Notes: generated by a model not told the origin, from the sequence alone. A stretch of DNA of 64,000 nucleotides from Nocardioides cavernae (GCF_013410035.1 NZ_JACCBW010000001.1:1302001-1366000), one strand, 5' to 3'. Positions 8,054 to 16,879 are shown, numbered from the stretch's first letter. Program-made: numbers and translations.

Positions 8054-8853
8054 CGCAGCCGCGCCAGCTCGTCGTGCAGCCCCGGCAGGGCGGCGGCCAG
8101 GCCCTGCTGGGCGCGGCGGAAGCGGTCGTCGTGGAGCTCGCCGGTCCACTCGTCCATGAAGGTCTTCTTGAACTCCAGGGCCAGGACGCAGCCGACGCGC
8201 GGGTAGCGGTCGTGCACCCACCAGGCGAGGTTGCGGCCCTCGAAGGCGACGTTCTCCCGGGCGTCCATCGGTCCGCAGCCCAGCGACGCGTCGCGCAGGT
8301 CGCCCATGAAGCGCTCGACCAGCGGCCCGAACAGGTCGTGGTCGAGGCTGCCCGTGCCGACGTTGACCTCGGGGTTCTCCGACACCGGCGCCGGCGGCTC
8401 GTCGGCCCCGTCGCGCCGGTGGTTGTAGGAGTGGACGTCCAGCAGCACGAACGGACCGCGCTCGGCCAGCCGGTCGAGGCGGGGGGCGAGGGCGTCGTAG
8501 AACGCGTCGTACGTCGCGAGGCTCCCCTCGAAGAGCTCGTCGGAGAGGTCCCCGTCGCGCCACACGTCGAGGCCCCAGCAGTCGTCGGGGGTGCGGTAGA
8601 CCGCCTCGCGGCGCGGGCGGTTGAGGTCGGCCTCGAAGCGCGAGCGCGTGGTGACGACGCGGTCGGGCACGACGGCGGCGAGCCGGTCGGTGAACGGGTC
8701 CTCCTCGCGGAACCGCTCGGCCTCGTCGAGCACCATCGCCTCCGCGATCGCCGGGCGCAGCTCGTGCCCGGCGTGCACCGCGGTGGCGACCACCGGCCCG
8801 TGCCACTCGCCCACGAACGCGACAGCGTCCGACGTCCCTCCCAAGTCCGTCAT
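8050..8853 (-). CDS. N-formylglutamate amidohydrolase-like protein
   Basis: A 267-residue member of the N-formylglutamate amidohydrolase superfamily, a zinc amidohydrolase related to aspartoacylase-type peptidases. Visible family segments are HAGHELRP (about residues 27-34), the early acidic loop FREEDPFTDR, the central FVLLDVHSYNHRR and LEFKKTFMDEWTGE near the end. In histidine catabolism HutG frees glutamate from formylglutamate, but no hut gene is present. It is first in the operon and its stop overlaps the next ATG. Substrate is unknown; an N-blocked or isopeptide-linked amino acid is plausible. Confidence 0.8.
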   Translation of the reverse strand: MTDLGGTSDAVAFVGEWHGPVVATAVHAGHELRPAIAEAMVLDEAERFREEDPFTDRLAAVVPDRVVTTRSRFEADLNRPRREAVYRTPDDCWGLDVWRDGDLSDELFEGSLATYDAFYDALAPRLDRLAERGPFVLLDVHSYNHRRDGADEPPAPVSENPEVNVGTGSLDHDLFGPLVERFMGDLRDASLGCGPMDARENVAFEGRNLAWWVHDRYPRVGCVLALEFKKTFMDEWTGELHDDRFRRAQQGLAAALPGLHDELARLR

Positions 8854-8943
8854 GGCCGCCTGTCTACCGAAGGGCCGACGCGAGGCCAACCCGCCGCGTA
8901 CCCCTGCGGGTGAAGGCCCACGCTCCTGCGGTAGGACTGGAGC

Positions 8944-9621
8944 ATGAAGGTCGTCGTGCTCACCGGTGCCGGTATCTCCGCGGAGAGCGGGCTGACGACG
9001 TTCCGTGACTCGGGCGGCCTGTGGGAGGGCCACGACCCGATGCAGGTCGCCACGCCGGAGGCGTACGCCGACGACCCGGGCCTGGTGCAGCGCTTCTACG
9101 ACGCGCGGCGCGCGGCGCTCGACACCGTCGAGCCCAACGCGGCTCACCACGCTCTCGCCCGGCTCGAGCAGGCGCTCGGTGACGACCTGCTGCTGGTCAC
9201 GCAGAACGTCGACGACCTCCACGAGCGTGCGGGCTCCCGGCGCGTGCACCACGTCCACGGCAGCCTCCGGTCCGCGTGGTGCACCGCGTGCGACGCCCGG
9301 CGGGAGTGGAGCGGACCGCTCGCCGAGGGACCTCCCTGCCCGGGCTGCGGGTCCACCAGCCTGCGCCCGGACATCGTGTGGTTCGGCGAGATCCCCTACG
9401 GCATGGACGTCGTCGAGGACGCACTCGAGTCGTGCGACCTGTTCGTGTCCATCGGCACCTCCGGCCTGGTCTACCCCGCGGCCGCCTTCGTGCACTGGGC
9501 ACGCGGCGACACGCTCGAGCTCAACCTGGAGCCGAGCGCCGGTGCCACCGACTTCGCCGAGTCCCGGCAGGGGCCGGCGACCGTGCTGGTGCCCGCCTGG
9601 GTCGAGGAGGTCCTCGCCTGA
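8944..9621 (+). CDS. cobB: NAD-dependent protein deacylase, sirtuin
   Basis: A 225-residue class III sirtuin that removes acyl groups from lysines using NAD. It has the NAD-binding GAGISAESGLTTFRD, TQNVDDLHERAG, the catalytic HVHGS and four zinc cysteines (CTAC and CPGC). Residues Y52 and R55 match the Tyr-x-x-Arg pair that lets SIRT5/CobB-type enzymes accept succinyl and malonyl lysine. The ATG follows GGAGC, a reasonable ribosome binding site. It is divergent from the coupled trio; no acetyltransferase partner is adjacent. Confidence 0.93.
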   Translation: MKVVVLTGAGISAESGLTTFRDSGGLWEGHDPMQVATPEAYADDPGLVQRFYDARRAALDTVEPNAAHHALARLEQALGDDLLLVTQNVDDLHERAGSRRVHHVHGSLRSAWCTACDARREWSGPLAEGPPCPGCGSTSLRPDIVWFGEIPYGMDVVEDALESCDLFVSIGTSGLVYPAAAFVHWARGDTLELNLEPSAGATDFAESRQGPATVLVPAWVEEVLA

Positions 9622-9628
9622 GGCGACG

Positions 9629-11476
9629 TCAGGCGCCCCGCTCCGTGGCCTCCCACGCAGCAGACCCGTCGGCGGCCACGTCGCGCACGTCGTCGCGCTC
9701 CAGCGGCCGGAAGTGCAGGCGTACCGACGTGCCGCGACCGAGCACGGACTCGACCTCCACGGTGCCGCCGTGGCGGTGCATGATCTCGCGGACGATGCCC
9801 AGCCCGAGGCCGGTGCCCGGCCGCAGCAGGGCCTCCTCGTTGGTCGAGCGGAACAGCGGGGAGAACAGCTCGGACTGGTCGGAGTCGGAGATGCCGATGC
9901 CCTCGTCGCGGCAGCCGAAGGTGAGCCCGCCGTCGGCGCGGCGCTCGACGCCGAGCCAGATCTCGTCGCCGGGGTCGGAGTACTTCACCGCGTTGTCCAC
10001 CAGGTTGGTGACCGCGCTGGCGATCTCCTTGGGGTCGGCGAAGACGATCGACTCCGAGGTCTCGCCGACCAGGTGGAGGGTGATGCCGGCCCGTTCGGCC
10101 ACGGCGGACATCGAGGTGAGGGTCTCCTCGACGATCGGGAGGAGGTCGACGTGCTGCATCGTCGGCGGGTGCTGCGGGTCGCTCACCCGGGAGAGCATCG
10201 CCAGGCCCTGGAGCAGGTCGCCGAGCCGCTCGCTGCCGCGCAGGATCGCCTGGGCGCGCCGCAGGTCCTTGTCGTCGATGCTCTCGCTCGTCGCGAGGAA
10301 CTCCGCGTTGGCGGCGATGACGGTCATCGGGTTGTTGATCTCGTGGGTCAGCTCGCGCAGGAACCGGTGCCGTGACTCCTCGAGGTCGCGGAGCTCGCGG
10401 AGCAGCCGGCGCTCGCGCTGGGTGGCGTGGGCGTTGGCGATCGCCCGGCCGAGGTCGTGGCCGAGCTCGAGGGCGGCCACGCCCTCGCCGTCGGTCCAGC
10501 GGCGCGACCCGGTGCGCCGGGCGCACATCAGCATCCCGAGCACCTCGTCGTCGACGCCGACCGGCGCCAGGACGATCGCCTCGAAGCCGGCCGAGCGCAG
10601 GGCGTCGGTGAACCAGCCCCGGTACGCCGCCAGCTCCGCGTCGCCCCACACGTGACCCGGCTCGATGATCAGCACGCGCTGCGCCGCCCAGGCGCGGGCG
10701 GCCGCCTCGTCGAGCGTGCGCCGCACCTCCGGGGCCATCCCGAGGCCGAGGCTGTCGGGGCTGTCGGAGTCCTGGTCCAGGAACAGCCGGATCTCGAGCT
10801 CGTCGACCGACAGCGCCCCGAGCAGGGTCGTCCTGGCCTCGCGCAGGAGCGCCTTCACGTCGTGGCGCGCGGTGTTGGACCGGGCGAGGCGTCGCGTGGC
10901 GCGGATGACGCGCATGTGGTCGGCGAACTCCTCGCGCTCCACGAGGGTCACCACCGACCGCAACGTCATCGCCAGCTCGTCGCTGATCTCGAGCAGCCGC
11001 TCCCTGTCCGGTCGCCTGAGGTCGGTGGGGACGTCGAGGTAGAGCAGCGCGCGGAGGTCGCCGCGCTCGTCGGCGATCTGGGCGGCGAGCATGTCCATCG
11101 GGTGCCAGGCGTCGGGGTCGTCGGTGGCGGGGATGTCCGGGATGACGACGACGCCGTCGATGAGGTCGCGGGTCGAGTCCGAGAAGCTCTCGTCCGGGAT
11201 CCAGATGAAGTGGCCGTGGGCCTCGCCGTCGGCGAAGACGACCTGCATGTCGGAGAGCCGCGACGCGGTGCCGAGGCGTTCCTCGGCGGCCGTCATGTCG
11301 CCGTAGATCGCGACGAACTCCAGCAGCCCCTTGGGGCGTACGACCTCGATCGCGCAGACGCGGAAGCCCGCCCGCGTGGCGGCGTCGCGCGCGAGGGCGT
11401 GCATCAGCGCACGGGCACGCACATCACCCCAGCTCAGGTCGCGCGTCCGGCGCTCCCCTGTCCGCAGCTGCTCCAT
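9629..11476 (-). CDS. Cytoplasmic sensor histidine kinase (paralogue 1), GAF-type input
   Basis: A 615-residue orphan histidine kinase without membrane segments. The N-terminal ~170 residues form an unnamed domain shared with the second kinase at 12490-14265 (both contain WHP-x-D, GDLRA and RRP). A GAF-like domain follows around residues 190-350. The dimerisation helix has ELTHEINNPM with phosphoacceptor H378. The ATPase domain has NLVDNAVKY, DEGIGI and GTGLGLGI. ATG 11476 has GGGAGG at good spacing. No response regulator gene lies nearby, so its partner is elsewhere. Confidence 0.85.
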   Translation of the reverse strand: MEQLRTGERRTRDLSWGDVRARALMHALARDAATRAGFRVCAIEVVRPKGLLEFVAIYGDMTAAEERLGTASRLSDMQVVFADGEAHGHFIWIPDESFSDSTRDLIDGVVVIPDIPATDDPDAWHPMDMLAAQIADERGDLRALLYLDVPTDLRRPDRERLLEISDELAMTLRSVVTLVEREEFADHMRVIRATRRLARSNTARHDVKALLREARTTLLGALSVDELEIRLFLDQDSDSPDSLGLGMAPEVRRTLDEAAARAWAAQRVLIIEPGHVWGDAELAAYRGWFTDALRSAGFEAIVLAPVGVDDEVLGMLMCARRTGSRRWTDGEGVAALELGHDLGRAIANAHATQRERRLLRELRDLEESRHRFLRELTHEINNPMTVIAANAEFLATSESIDDKDLRRAQAILRGSERLGDLLQGLAMLSRVSDPQHPPTMQHVDLLPIVEETLTSMSAVAERAGITLHLVGETSESIVFADPKEIASAVTNLVDNAVKYSDPGDEIWLGVERRADGGLTFGCRDEGIGISDSDQSELFSPLFRSTNEEALLRPGTGLGLGIVREIMHRHGGTVEVESVLGRGTSVRLHFRPLERDDVRDVAADGSAAWEATERGA

Positions 11477-11603
11477 CGAGACACTTACCCTCCCCACCTG
11501 CCACTGGGATCGTAGGGGGGCCGCAGGACCTCCGGGAGTTTTTTCCGCACGACTGGACCTTGTCGGTGGTCCGCAGAGGGCCGGGCATGCCCCGAACGGG
11601 CCA

Positions 11604-12485
11604 TCACCGACCGTTCTGGCTGAAGTGCATGTAGTCCTTCGAGTAGCGCCACGACCCGCCCCACTCCCAGCCGATGCGCGCGAACGCCCGCACGACCGGG
11701 CCGTCCTCGGTGACCATCCCGGACCGGACGCGTCCACGGGCGAGGTAGGACGACGCGAGCTCCGGAAGCACGACGGCGCCCTTGACGTAGGGGTTCTGGA
11801 AGGAGTTGAGGTCGATCGCGAGCCCGTAGGCGTGCTGGGAGAAGTAGGTCGCGCCCGTCGAGGGCCGGCAGACGAACGCACCGGTCCCGTTGCCGTCGCC
11901 GGTGCTCGGCGCATCGGGGTCGTAGGTCCGCGTGATGGCGACCTGCTCCTGGGGGAAGCGGACGCGGTAGAGCGTGCGGAAGACCTGCACGACGTCGTCG
12001 GCGACGGTGCGGTGGACGAGCAGCTCGCCGGTGTGGCGCTGGCCGTCGAAGCCCCAGAACGCCAGCCGCAGCCACGCCAGGTCGCCCGCCGCGACGGGGC
12101 AGCCCGGCTCCCACGTCGAGCGGCGGACCACCCGCTGCGGCGCCGGGGACACGACCCTGCTCGCGAAACCGGTGCCGGGCAGCGGGCGTACGCCGTCGGG
12201 CAGCGTCCAGCGGCGGTGCCGCATGACCGGCGGCGTCGGGCGTACCTCCCCGTGGCCGGTGGCCGGGTCCTCCGGGAGCACGCGGGTGCCGAGCCACCGC
12301 GGCGCGACGCTGCCGGGCCCTGTCGCCGGGAGCGGCTGGGTGCCGTCGACGCTGGGCTCGGCGCGGACCAGCGTGACCGCCTGGTCGGGAACGGCGACCG
12401 GCACGCCCGTGACGGTCAGGACCGCCTGCGCCAGGGCGCTGACGAGCAGGTCGACGACCGCGTGTGGGACGACCGGCGGGAGCAC
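11604..12485 (-). CDS. M15-family (VanY-like) D-Ala-D-Ala carboxypeptidase
   Basis: A 293-residue protein with a C-terminal M15/VanY-type zinc peptidase domain. The motif SQHAYGLAIDLN (SxHxxGxAxD) and the late DYMHFS histidine supply the zinc site. Such enzymes trim peptidoglycan stem peptides. The N-terminus is hydrophobic and alanine/valine-rich (about residues 1-35) but lacks a positively charged n-region, so export is uncertain. The GTG start lies four bases after the stop of kinase 2 and no strong ribosome binding site is visible; the start is the weakest part of this call. About 130 residues before the catalytic domain are unassigned. Confidence 0.8.
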   Translation of the reverse strand: MLPPVVPHAVVDLLVSALAQAVLTVTGVPVAVPDQAVTLVRAEPSVDGTQPLPATGPGSVAPRWLGTRVLPEDPATGHGEVRPTPPVMRHRRWTLPDGVRPLPGTGFASRVVSPAPQRVVRRSTWEPGCPVAAGDLAWLRLAFWGFDGQRHTGELLVHRTVADDVVQVFRTLYRVRFPQEQVAITRTYDPDAPSTGDGNGTGAFVCRPSTGATYFSQHAYGLAIDLNSFQNPYVKGAVVLPELASSYLARGRVRSGMVTEDGPVVRAFARIGWEWGGSWRYSKDYMHFSQNGR

Positions 12486-12489
12486 CAGG

Positions 12490-14265
12490 TCAACGTACGT
12501 CGTCGGGGCCGGCCATGGGCAGCCAAACGGTGAAGGTCGTGCCCTCCCCGAGCGTCGAGTCGACGCGGACGGACCCGCGGTGGCGGGTCACGACCCGCTC
12601 GATGATCGCCAGCCCCAGGCCGGTGCCCGGCCGCGCGCGCGCCTCGGCGTGGCGCGAGCGGTAGAAGGGCTCGAAGATCCGCTGGACCTCCTCGGGGTCG
12701 ATGCCGATGCCGGAGTCGGAGCAGACGATGCGCACCCCGTCGTGGCCGTCCTCCACCCAGCGCGACACCGACACCGAGACGCGGCCGCCGGACGGGGTGT
12801 ACTTCACGGCGTTGGAGAGCAGGTTGGTCACCATCCGCTGCAGGCCGTCCCCGTCGGCGGGGAGCACCAGGCCCTCCTCCACGTCGAGGCTGACCTCGAC
12901 GTGGGACGCGGCGGCCGTCGGTGCGAGGAACTCGGTGCTCTCACGCACGAGCTCGGAGACGTCGACCTCGTCGACGAGCAGGTCGTGGTCGGTGTCGCTG
13001 ACCGAGGCGAGGGCCATGAGGTCCTCGACCATGTCCTCGATCCGACGGGTGGCCCGCCCGAGGGCCGCGAGCGAGTCGCGGGCGTCCTCGATCCGGTCCT
13101 CCATGGCGACGAGCTCGAGGTGGGTGAAGAGCACGCTGACCGGGTTGCGCAGCTCGTGGGCGAGGGTCTGCATCATGTCGCGGCGGTGGTCGTTGAGGCC
13201 GCGCAGCTCGGCGTTGAGCGCGCGCTCTCGATCGATCAGTCGGGCGTCGACGACGACGCCGGCGAGGTCGGACGCGACGGCGGCGGCGGCGTTGATCTCC
13301 GAGTCGATCCACCGGGGTCCGTCGGCGGACCGGCCGAGGCCCATCGTGCCGAGGTACTCCTCGCCGAGACCGATCGGGACGAGCAGCCAGGACGCGATGC
13401 CCCGCTGCTCCATCAGGTCTCGCATGATCGGCGGTGTCGGCACGGCGGTGTCGGTGACGCCCCAGCTCAGGTCCGGCTCGAGGACGAGGTGGCCGCGCCG
13501 GAGCCAGACCTGCCGCATGTGCTCCTCGAGGACCGGTTGCTGACCCTCGAGCGGGGGCGCGCTGTCGCCTGCGAGCAGCACGTCGACGGTGTCGACGGCC
13601 ATGGCCTCGACCATCGCGTCGCGCGTCCGGCTCAGGAAGTCGGGGAGCCCGAGCCCGGGCGGCACGCTGCGGATCGCCGTGCGCGCCTGGGTCACCATCC
13701 GGACCTGCTCGCCGTAGAGCTCGCGCTCGACGATGCCGACGATCGCGTCGTACATCGCGCCGACCTCGGCGTTGATCCCTGCGATCCCCTCAGGTGTCGG
13801 TCGCCGCCCGGAGTGGGGCTCGTCGAGCCAGAGCACCGCCCGCAGGTCGCCGTCCCCGTTGGTGAGCAACCGGAACAGGAGGTCCTCGGGGTGCCACCCG
13901 TCCGGCCCGTCACCCTCGGGCACGTCGGGGGTGTGGCCGTACTGGTCGACGAAGGTGCGTGTCTCGCTGTCGATGCGGTCGACCGGCAGGTGCACCCACC
14001 CGTCGACGTGCGTGCCGACGGCGACCATGTGGTCGATCATCTGCAGCGGTGTCGCCTCGCCCATCAGGTGCTCGTGCCCGTCCGGGCTCCCCGCGATCGC
14101 GACGAACTCGAAGTTGCCGTCGGACCTCAGCGCCTCCACGACCGCGACCCGGTGCCCCGACCGGCGGGCGATGTCCTCCGCCAGGGCGTGCAGGACCGCG
14201 CGTTGGGCCTCGTTGCCCCACGCCTGTCCTCGCGGGCGCTTCCACGCCCCGTCTGTGTCCCTCAC
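12490..14265 (-). CDS. Cytoplasmic sensor histidine kinase (paralogue 2), GAF-type input
   Basis: A 591-residue soluble histidine kinase, clearly paralogous to the 9629-11476 product. It has the same N-terminal domain (RAVLHALAEDIARRSGHRV, WHPEDLL, GDLRAVLWLDEP), a GAF-like middle, the H-box TLAHELRNPV with H370, NLLSNAVKY, SDSGIGI and GTGLGLAI. It starts at GTG after a GGGAG ribosome binding site. The M15 peptidase gene follows within five bases and is probably co-transcribed. No response regulator is adjacent. Input ligand and output are unknown. Confidence 0.85.
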   Translation of the reverse strand: MRDTDGAWKRPRGQAWGNEAQRAVLHALAEDIARRSGHRVAVVEALRSDGNFEFVAIAGSPDGHEHLMGEATPLQMIDHMVAVGTHVDGWVHLPVDRIDSETRTFVDQYGHTPDVPEGDGPDGWHPEDLLFRLLTNGDGDLRAVLWLDEPHSGRRPTPEGIAGINAEVGAMYDAIVGIVERELYGEQVRMVTQARTAIRSVPPGLGLPDFLSRTRDAMVEAMAVDTVDVLLAGDSAPPLEGQQPVLEEHMRQVWLRRGHLVLEPDLSWGVTDTAVPTPPIMRDLMEQRGIASWLLVPIGLGEEYLGTMGLGRSADGPRWIDSEINAAAAVASDLAGVVVDARLIDRERALNAELRGLNDHRRDMMQTLAHELRNPVSVLFTHLELVAMEDRIEDARDSLAALGRATRRIEDMVEDLMALASVSDTDHDLLVDEVDVSELVRESTEFLAPTAAASHVEVSLDVEEGLVLPADGDGLQRMVTNLLSNAVKYTPSGGRVSVSVSRWVEDGHDGVRIVCSDSGIGIDPEEVQRIFEPFYRSRHAEARARPGTGLGLAIIERVVTRHRGSVRVDSTLGEGTTFTVWLPMAGPDDVR

Positions 14266-14369
14266 GCTTGCTCCCGCCGCGACAACGAGCCCCGGACCGA
14301 GACGTTACGCGCCGCGACCACGCCGTGTGGCCGACTTCACAATCCTGGGCGCCCGAAGTGACTCGCGGG

Positions 14370-14375
14370 TAACAT
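14370..14375 (+). promoter_or_regulatory. -10 hexamer TAACAT, leaderless promoter
   Basis: TAACAT is seven bases upstream of the acyl-CoA dehydrogenase ATG, with no Shine-Dalgarno sequence in between, in the divergent gap facing the kinase gene. Confidence 0.45.
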
Positions 14376-14382
14376 AGCGGCC

Positions 14383-15528
14383 ATGAAGCGCGACATCTAC
14401 GACGAGGACCACGAGGCCTTCCGGGACTCGGTCAAGCAGTTCCTGGACCGCGAGGTCACCCCGCACCTCGAGTCCTACGCCGACAACCACGGCCTGGACC
14501 GCGCCTTCTGGCTCGCGGCCGGCAAGCAGGGGTTCCTCGGCCTCGAGATCCCGGAGGAGCACGGCGGCTCCGAGGCCGGCGACTACCGCTTCAACGCCGT
14601 CCTCACCGAGGAGCTCGCGAAGGTCAACATGACCCTCCCGAGCTGCGTCGGCATCCACGCGGACATCACGGTCCCCTACCTCGTGCACCTCACCGACGAC
14701 GCGCAGAGGGCGCGCTGGCTCCCCGGCGCGGCGAGCGGCGAGATCGTCACCGCGATCGGCATGACCGAGCCGGGCGGCGGCTCCGACCTCGCCAACCTGA
14801 GGACCACCGCCGTCCGCGACGGAGACGACTGGCTGATCACCGGCTCCAAGACCTTCATCACCAACGGCGGCTCGGCCGACCTCGTGCTCGTCGCGGCACG
14901 CACCAGCCCGGAGAAGAAGGCCAAGGGCATCTCGCTCTTCGCCGTCGACACCACCCTCGACGGCTTCACCGTCGGCCGGGTGCTCGACAAGGTCGGGCAG
15001 GACGAGTCCGACACCGCCGAGCTCGCCTTCGACAACGTCCGCGTGAGCAACGACGACCTCGTGGGCCCGCTCGACACCGGATTCATCTCGATGATGCAGT
15101 TCCTGCCCCAGGAGCGCCTCGGCTCGGCCATCACCAACCTCGCCCACGCGCGGCAGATCCTCGAGGAGACCATCCAGTACGCCAAGGACCGCCAGGCGTT
15201 CGGCCAGCCGATCGGCGGCTTCCAGAACACCCAGTTCCTCCTCGCCGACCTCGTCACCCGCGTCGACGTCACCCAGGCGTACGTCGACCAGTGCGTCGTC
15301 GCGCACACCCGCAAGGAGCTCACCCCGGTCGACGCGGCCAAGGCCAAGTGGTGGACCTCGCAGGTCCAGAACGACGTCCTCGACCACTGCGTGCAGGTCC
15401 ACGGCGGCTACGGCTACATGAACGAGTACCGCGTCGCCCGCGCCTGGCGCGACGCCCGCGTCACGAAGATCTGGGCGGGGTCGAACGAGATCATGAAGAT
15501 GCTGATCGGGCGCGACCTGGGACTGTGA
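14383..15528 (+). CDS. Acyl-CoA dehydrogenase (isovaleryl/long-chain type active site)
   Basis: A 381-residue FAD flavoenzyme that makes the alpha-beta double bond in acyl-CoA substrates. It shows MTEPGGGSDL, TGSKTFITNGG, RQAFGQPIGGFQ and the C-terminal helix VHGGYGYMNEYRVARAWRD. The MCAD-position catalytic glutamate (normally in IYEGT) is Ala365 here (IWAGSNEIM). Glu244 in LPQERLG matches the alternative base used by isovaleryl-CoA and long-chain dehydrogenases. Exact chain specificity is not readable. Its stop overlaps the thpR start as GTGA. Confidence 0.9.
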   Translation: MKRDIYDEDHEAFRDSVKQFLDREVTPHLESYADNHGLDRAFWLAAGKQGFLGLEIPEEHGGSEAGDYRFNAVLTEELAKVNMTLPSCVGIHADITVPYLVHLTDDAQRARWLPGAASGEIVTAIGMTEPGGGSDLANLRTTAVRDGDDWLITGSKTFITNGGSADLVLVAARTSPEKKAKGISLFAVDTTLDGFTVGRVLDKVGQDESDTAELAFDNVRVSNDDLVGPLDTGFISMMQFLPQERLGSAITNLAHARQILEETIQYAKDRQAFGQPIGGFQNTQFLLADLVTRVDVTQAYVDQCVVAHTRKELTPVDAAKAKWWTSQVQNDVLDHCVQVHGGYGYMNEYRVARAWRDARVTKIWAGSNEIMKMLIGRDLGL

Positions 15529-16088
15529 GGGCATTCGTCGCCGTCGTGCCGCCCGCCGAGGTCGTGGAGCACCTCGACGAGTTCCTGTCCGTGCGCCGCG
15601 AGGCGGCCGCCTTCCGCTGGTCGGCGCCCGAGCAGTGGCACGTCACCCTGGCCTTCGCCGAGGCCGTCCCCGACCGCAGCCTCGACGAACTCGACGAGCG
15701 GCTCGCCCGGGTGGCGCAGCGCCAGCAGCCCTTCGACCTGGCGGTCGCGGGCGGGGGCGCGTTCCCCGATCCCGACCACGCGCGGGTCCTCCTCGCCCGG
15801 CTCACCGGCTCCGACGACGCGACGGCGGCGCTCGACCGTCTCGCCACCTCTTGCCGCGCGGCCATGTCGTCCGCGGGTGCCCGCGTCGACGGCCAGCGCT
15901 TCCGACCGCACCTCACCCTGGGCCGGCTCGGGCGCCCAGACAACGTCACGCCGTGGGTGCGTCTCCTCGACGCCTACGACGGTCCCCGCTGGCAGGTGGA
16001 CGAGGTCGCGCTGGTCGCCTCCCACCTCGGCGAGGGACCGCGCCGGCGGCCACGGCACGAGGTCGTCGCGGCGTACGCACTCGGCTGA
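15525..16088 (+). CDS. thpR: RNA 2',3'-cyclic phosphodiesterase ThpR
   Basis: A 187-residue 2H phosphoesterase of the ThpR/LigT family, which opens 2',3'-cyclic phosphates at RNA ends. The two HxTL motifs are H39-V-T-L and H129-L-T-L. The N-terminal RAFVAVVPP and the C-terminal VALVASHLGEGP are family-typical. The GTG start overlaps the acyl-CoA dehydrogenase stop, so the pair is co-translated despite having no obvious functional link. Confidence 0.88.
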   Translation: MRAFVAVVPPAEVVEHLDEFLSVRREAAAFRWSAPEQWHVTLAFAEAVPDRSLDELDERLARVAQRQQPFDLAVAGGGAFPDPDHARVLLARLTGSDDATAALDRLATSCRAAMSSAGARVDGQRFRPHLTLGRLGRPDNVTPWVRLLDAYDGPRWQVDEVALVASHLGEGPRRRPRHEVVAAYALG

Positions 16089-16141
16089 GCGGAGGCTGAC
16101 CTTCGTTGCACCACGCACCCACCGGGGGAAGGATCGCCGAC

Positions 16142-16879
16142 GTGAGCGAGCGAACCATCGGGACCGACGAGGACCCGCAGCACTTCCACGCCGACCTCGG
16201 CGGCGACGTCAGCGGGCGGCTCAACTGGCTGCGGGCGGCCGTGCTGGGCGCCAACGACGGCATCGTCTCCACGGCCGGCGTCGTGATGGGCGTCGCCGGG
16301 GCCACCGACGACAGCGGCGCGATCCTCATCGCGGGCATCGCGGCCCTCACGGCCGGAGCGCTGAGCATGGGCGCGGGCGAGTACGTCTCGGTCAGCACGC
16401 AGCGCGACTCCGAGAGGTCCCTGCTCCACCTCGAGGCGATCGAGCTCCAGCAGATGCCCCGCACCGAGGAGGGCGAGCTCGCGAGGATGTACGAGGAGAA
16501 GGGCCTGTCCCCCGCGACCGCGAAGCAGGTGGCCCGCGAGCTGACCGAGCACGACGCCCTGCGCGCGCACGCGGACGTCGAGTTCGGCATCGACCCCGAC
16601 AACCTCACCAACCCGTGGCACGCCGCGTGGGCGTCGATGGTCGCCTTCACGGTCGGCGCGCTGTTGCCGCTGCTGGTCGTGGCCTTCGTGCCCGACGGCG
16701 TACGCGTCCTCGTCACGGTGCTGAGCGTCGCCGCCGCCCTGGCGCTCACCGGCTTCACCAGCGCCCGGATCGGCCTCAGCCCACGCGTCCCGGCCATGGT
16801 CCGCAACGTCGGCGGGGGCCTGCTGGCGATGGGCGTGACCTACCTCATCGGCATGCTGGCGGGCACGACCCTGGGGTGA
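16142..16879 (+). CDS. VIT1/CCC1-family Fe/Mn transporter
   Basis: A 245-residue membrane protein of the vacuolar iron transporter family. The first helix WLRAAVLGANDGIVSTAGVV and the second ALSMGAGEYVSVSTQRDSE are signatures of the family. They are followed by a cytoplasmic loop rich in Glu and by three C-terminal helices. Such proteins move ferrous iron or manganese, usually by proton antiport. GTG 16142 was chosen because AAGGA lies about seven bases upstream; an in-frame TTG at 16106 has none. Predicted topology is five membrane segments. Confidence 0.88.
   Translation: MSERTIGTDEDPQHFHADLGGDVSGRLNWLRAAVLGANDGIVSTAGVVMGVAGATDDSGAILIAGIAALTAGALSMGAGEYVSVSTQRDSERSLLHLEAIELQQMPRTEEGELARMYEEKGLSPATAKQVARELTEHDALRAHADVEFGIDPDNLTNPWHAAWASMVAFTVGALLPLLVVAFVPDGVRVLVTVLSVAAALALTGFTSARIGLSPRVPAMVRNVGGGLLAMGVTYLIGMLAGTTLG

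Noticed and set aside
8050..8853. Annotation as HutG in histidine degradation
   Set aside because: No hut genes are nearby and the gene is coupled to two unrelated families.
11477..11603. Terminator near the T-run at about 11540
   Set aside because: The stem before the six T residues is only four or five base pairs and the T-run is on the strand opposite to both flanking genes.
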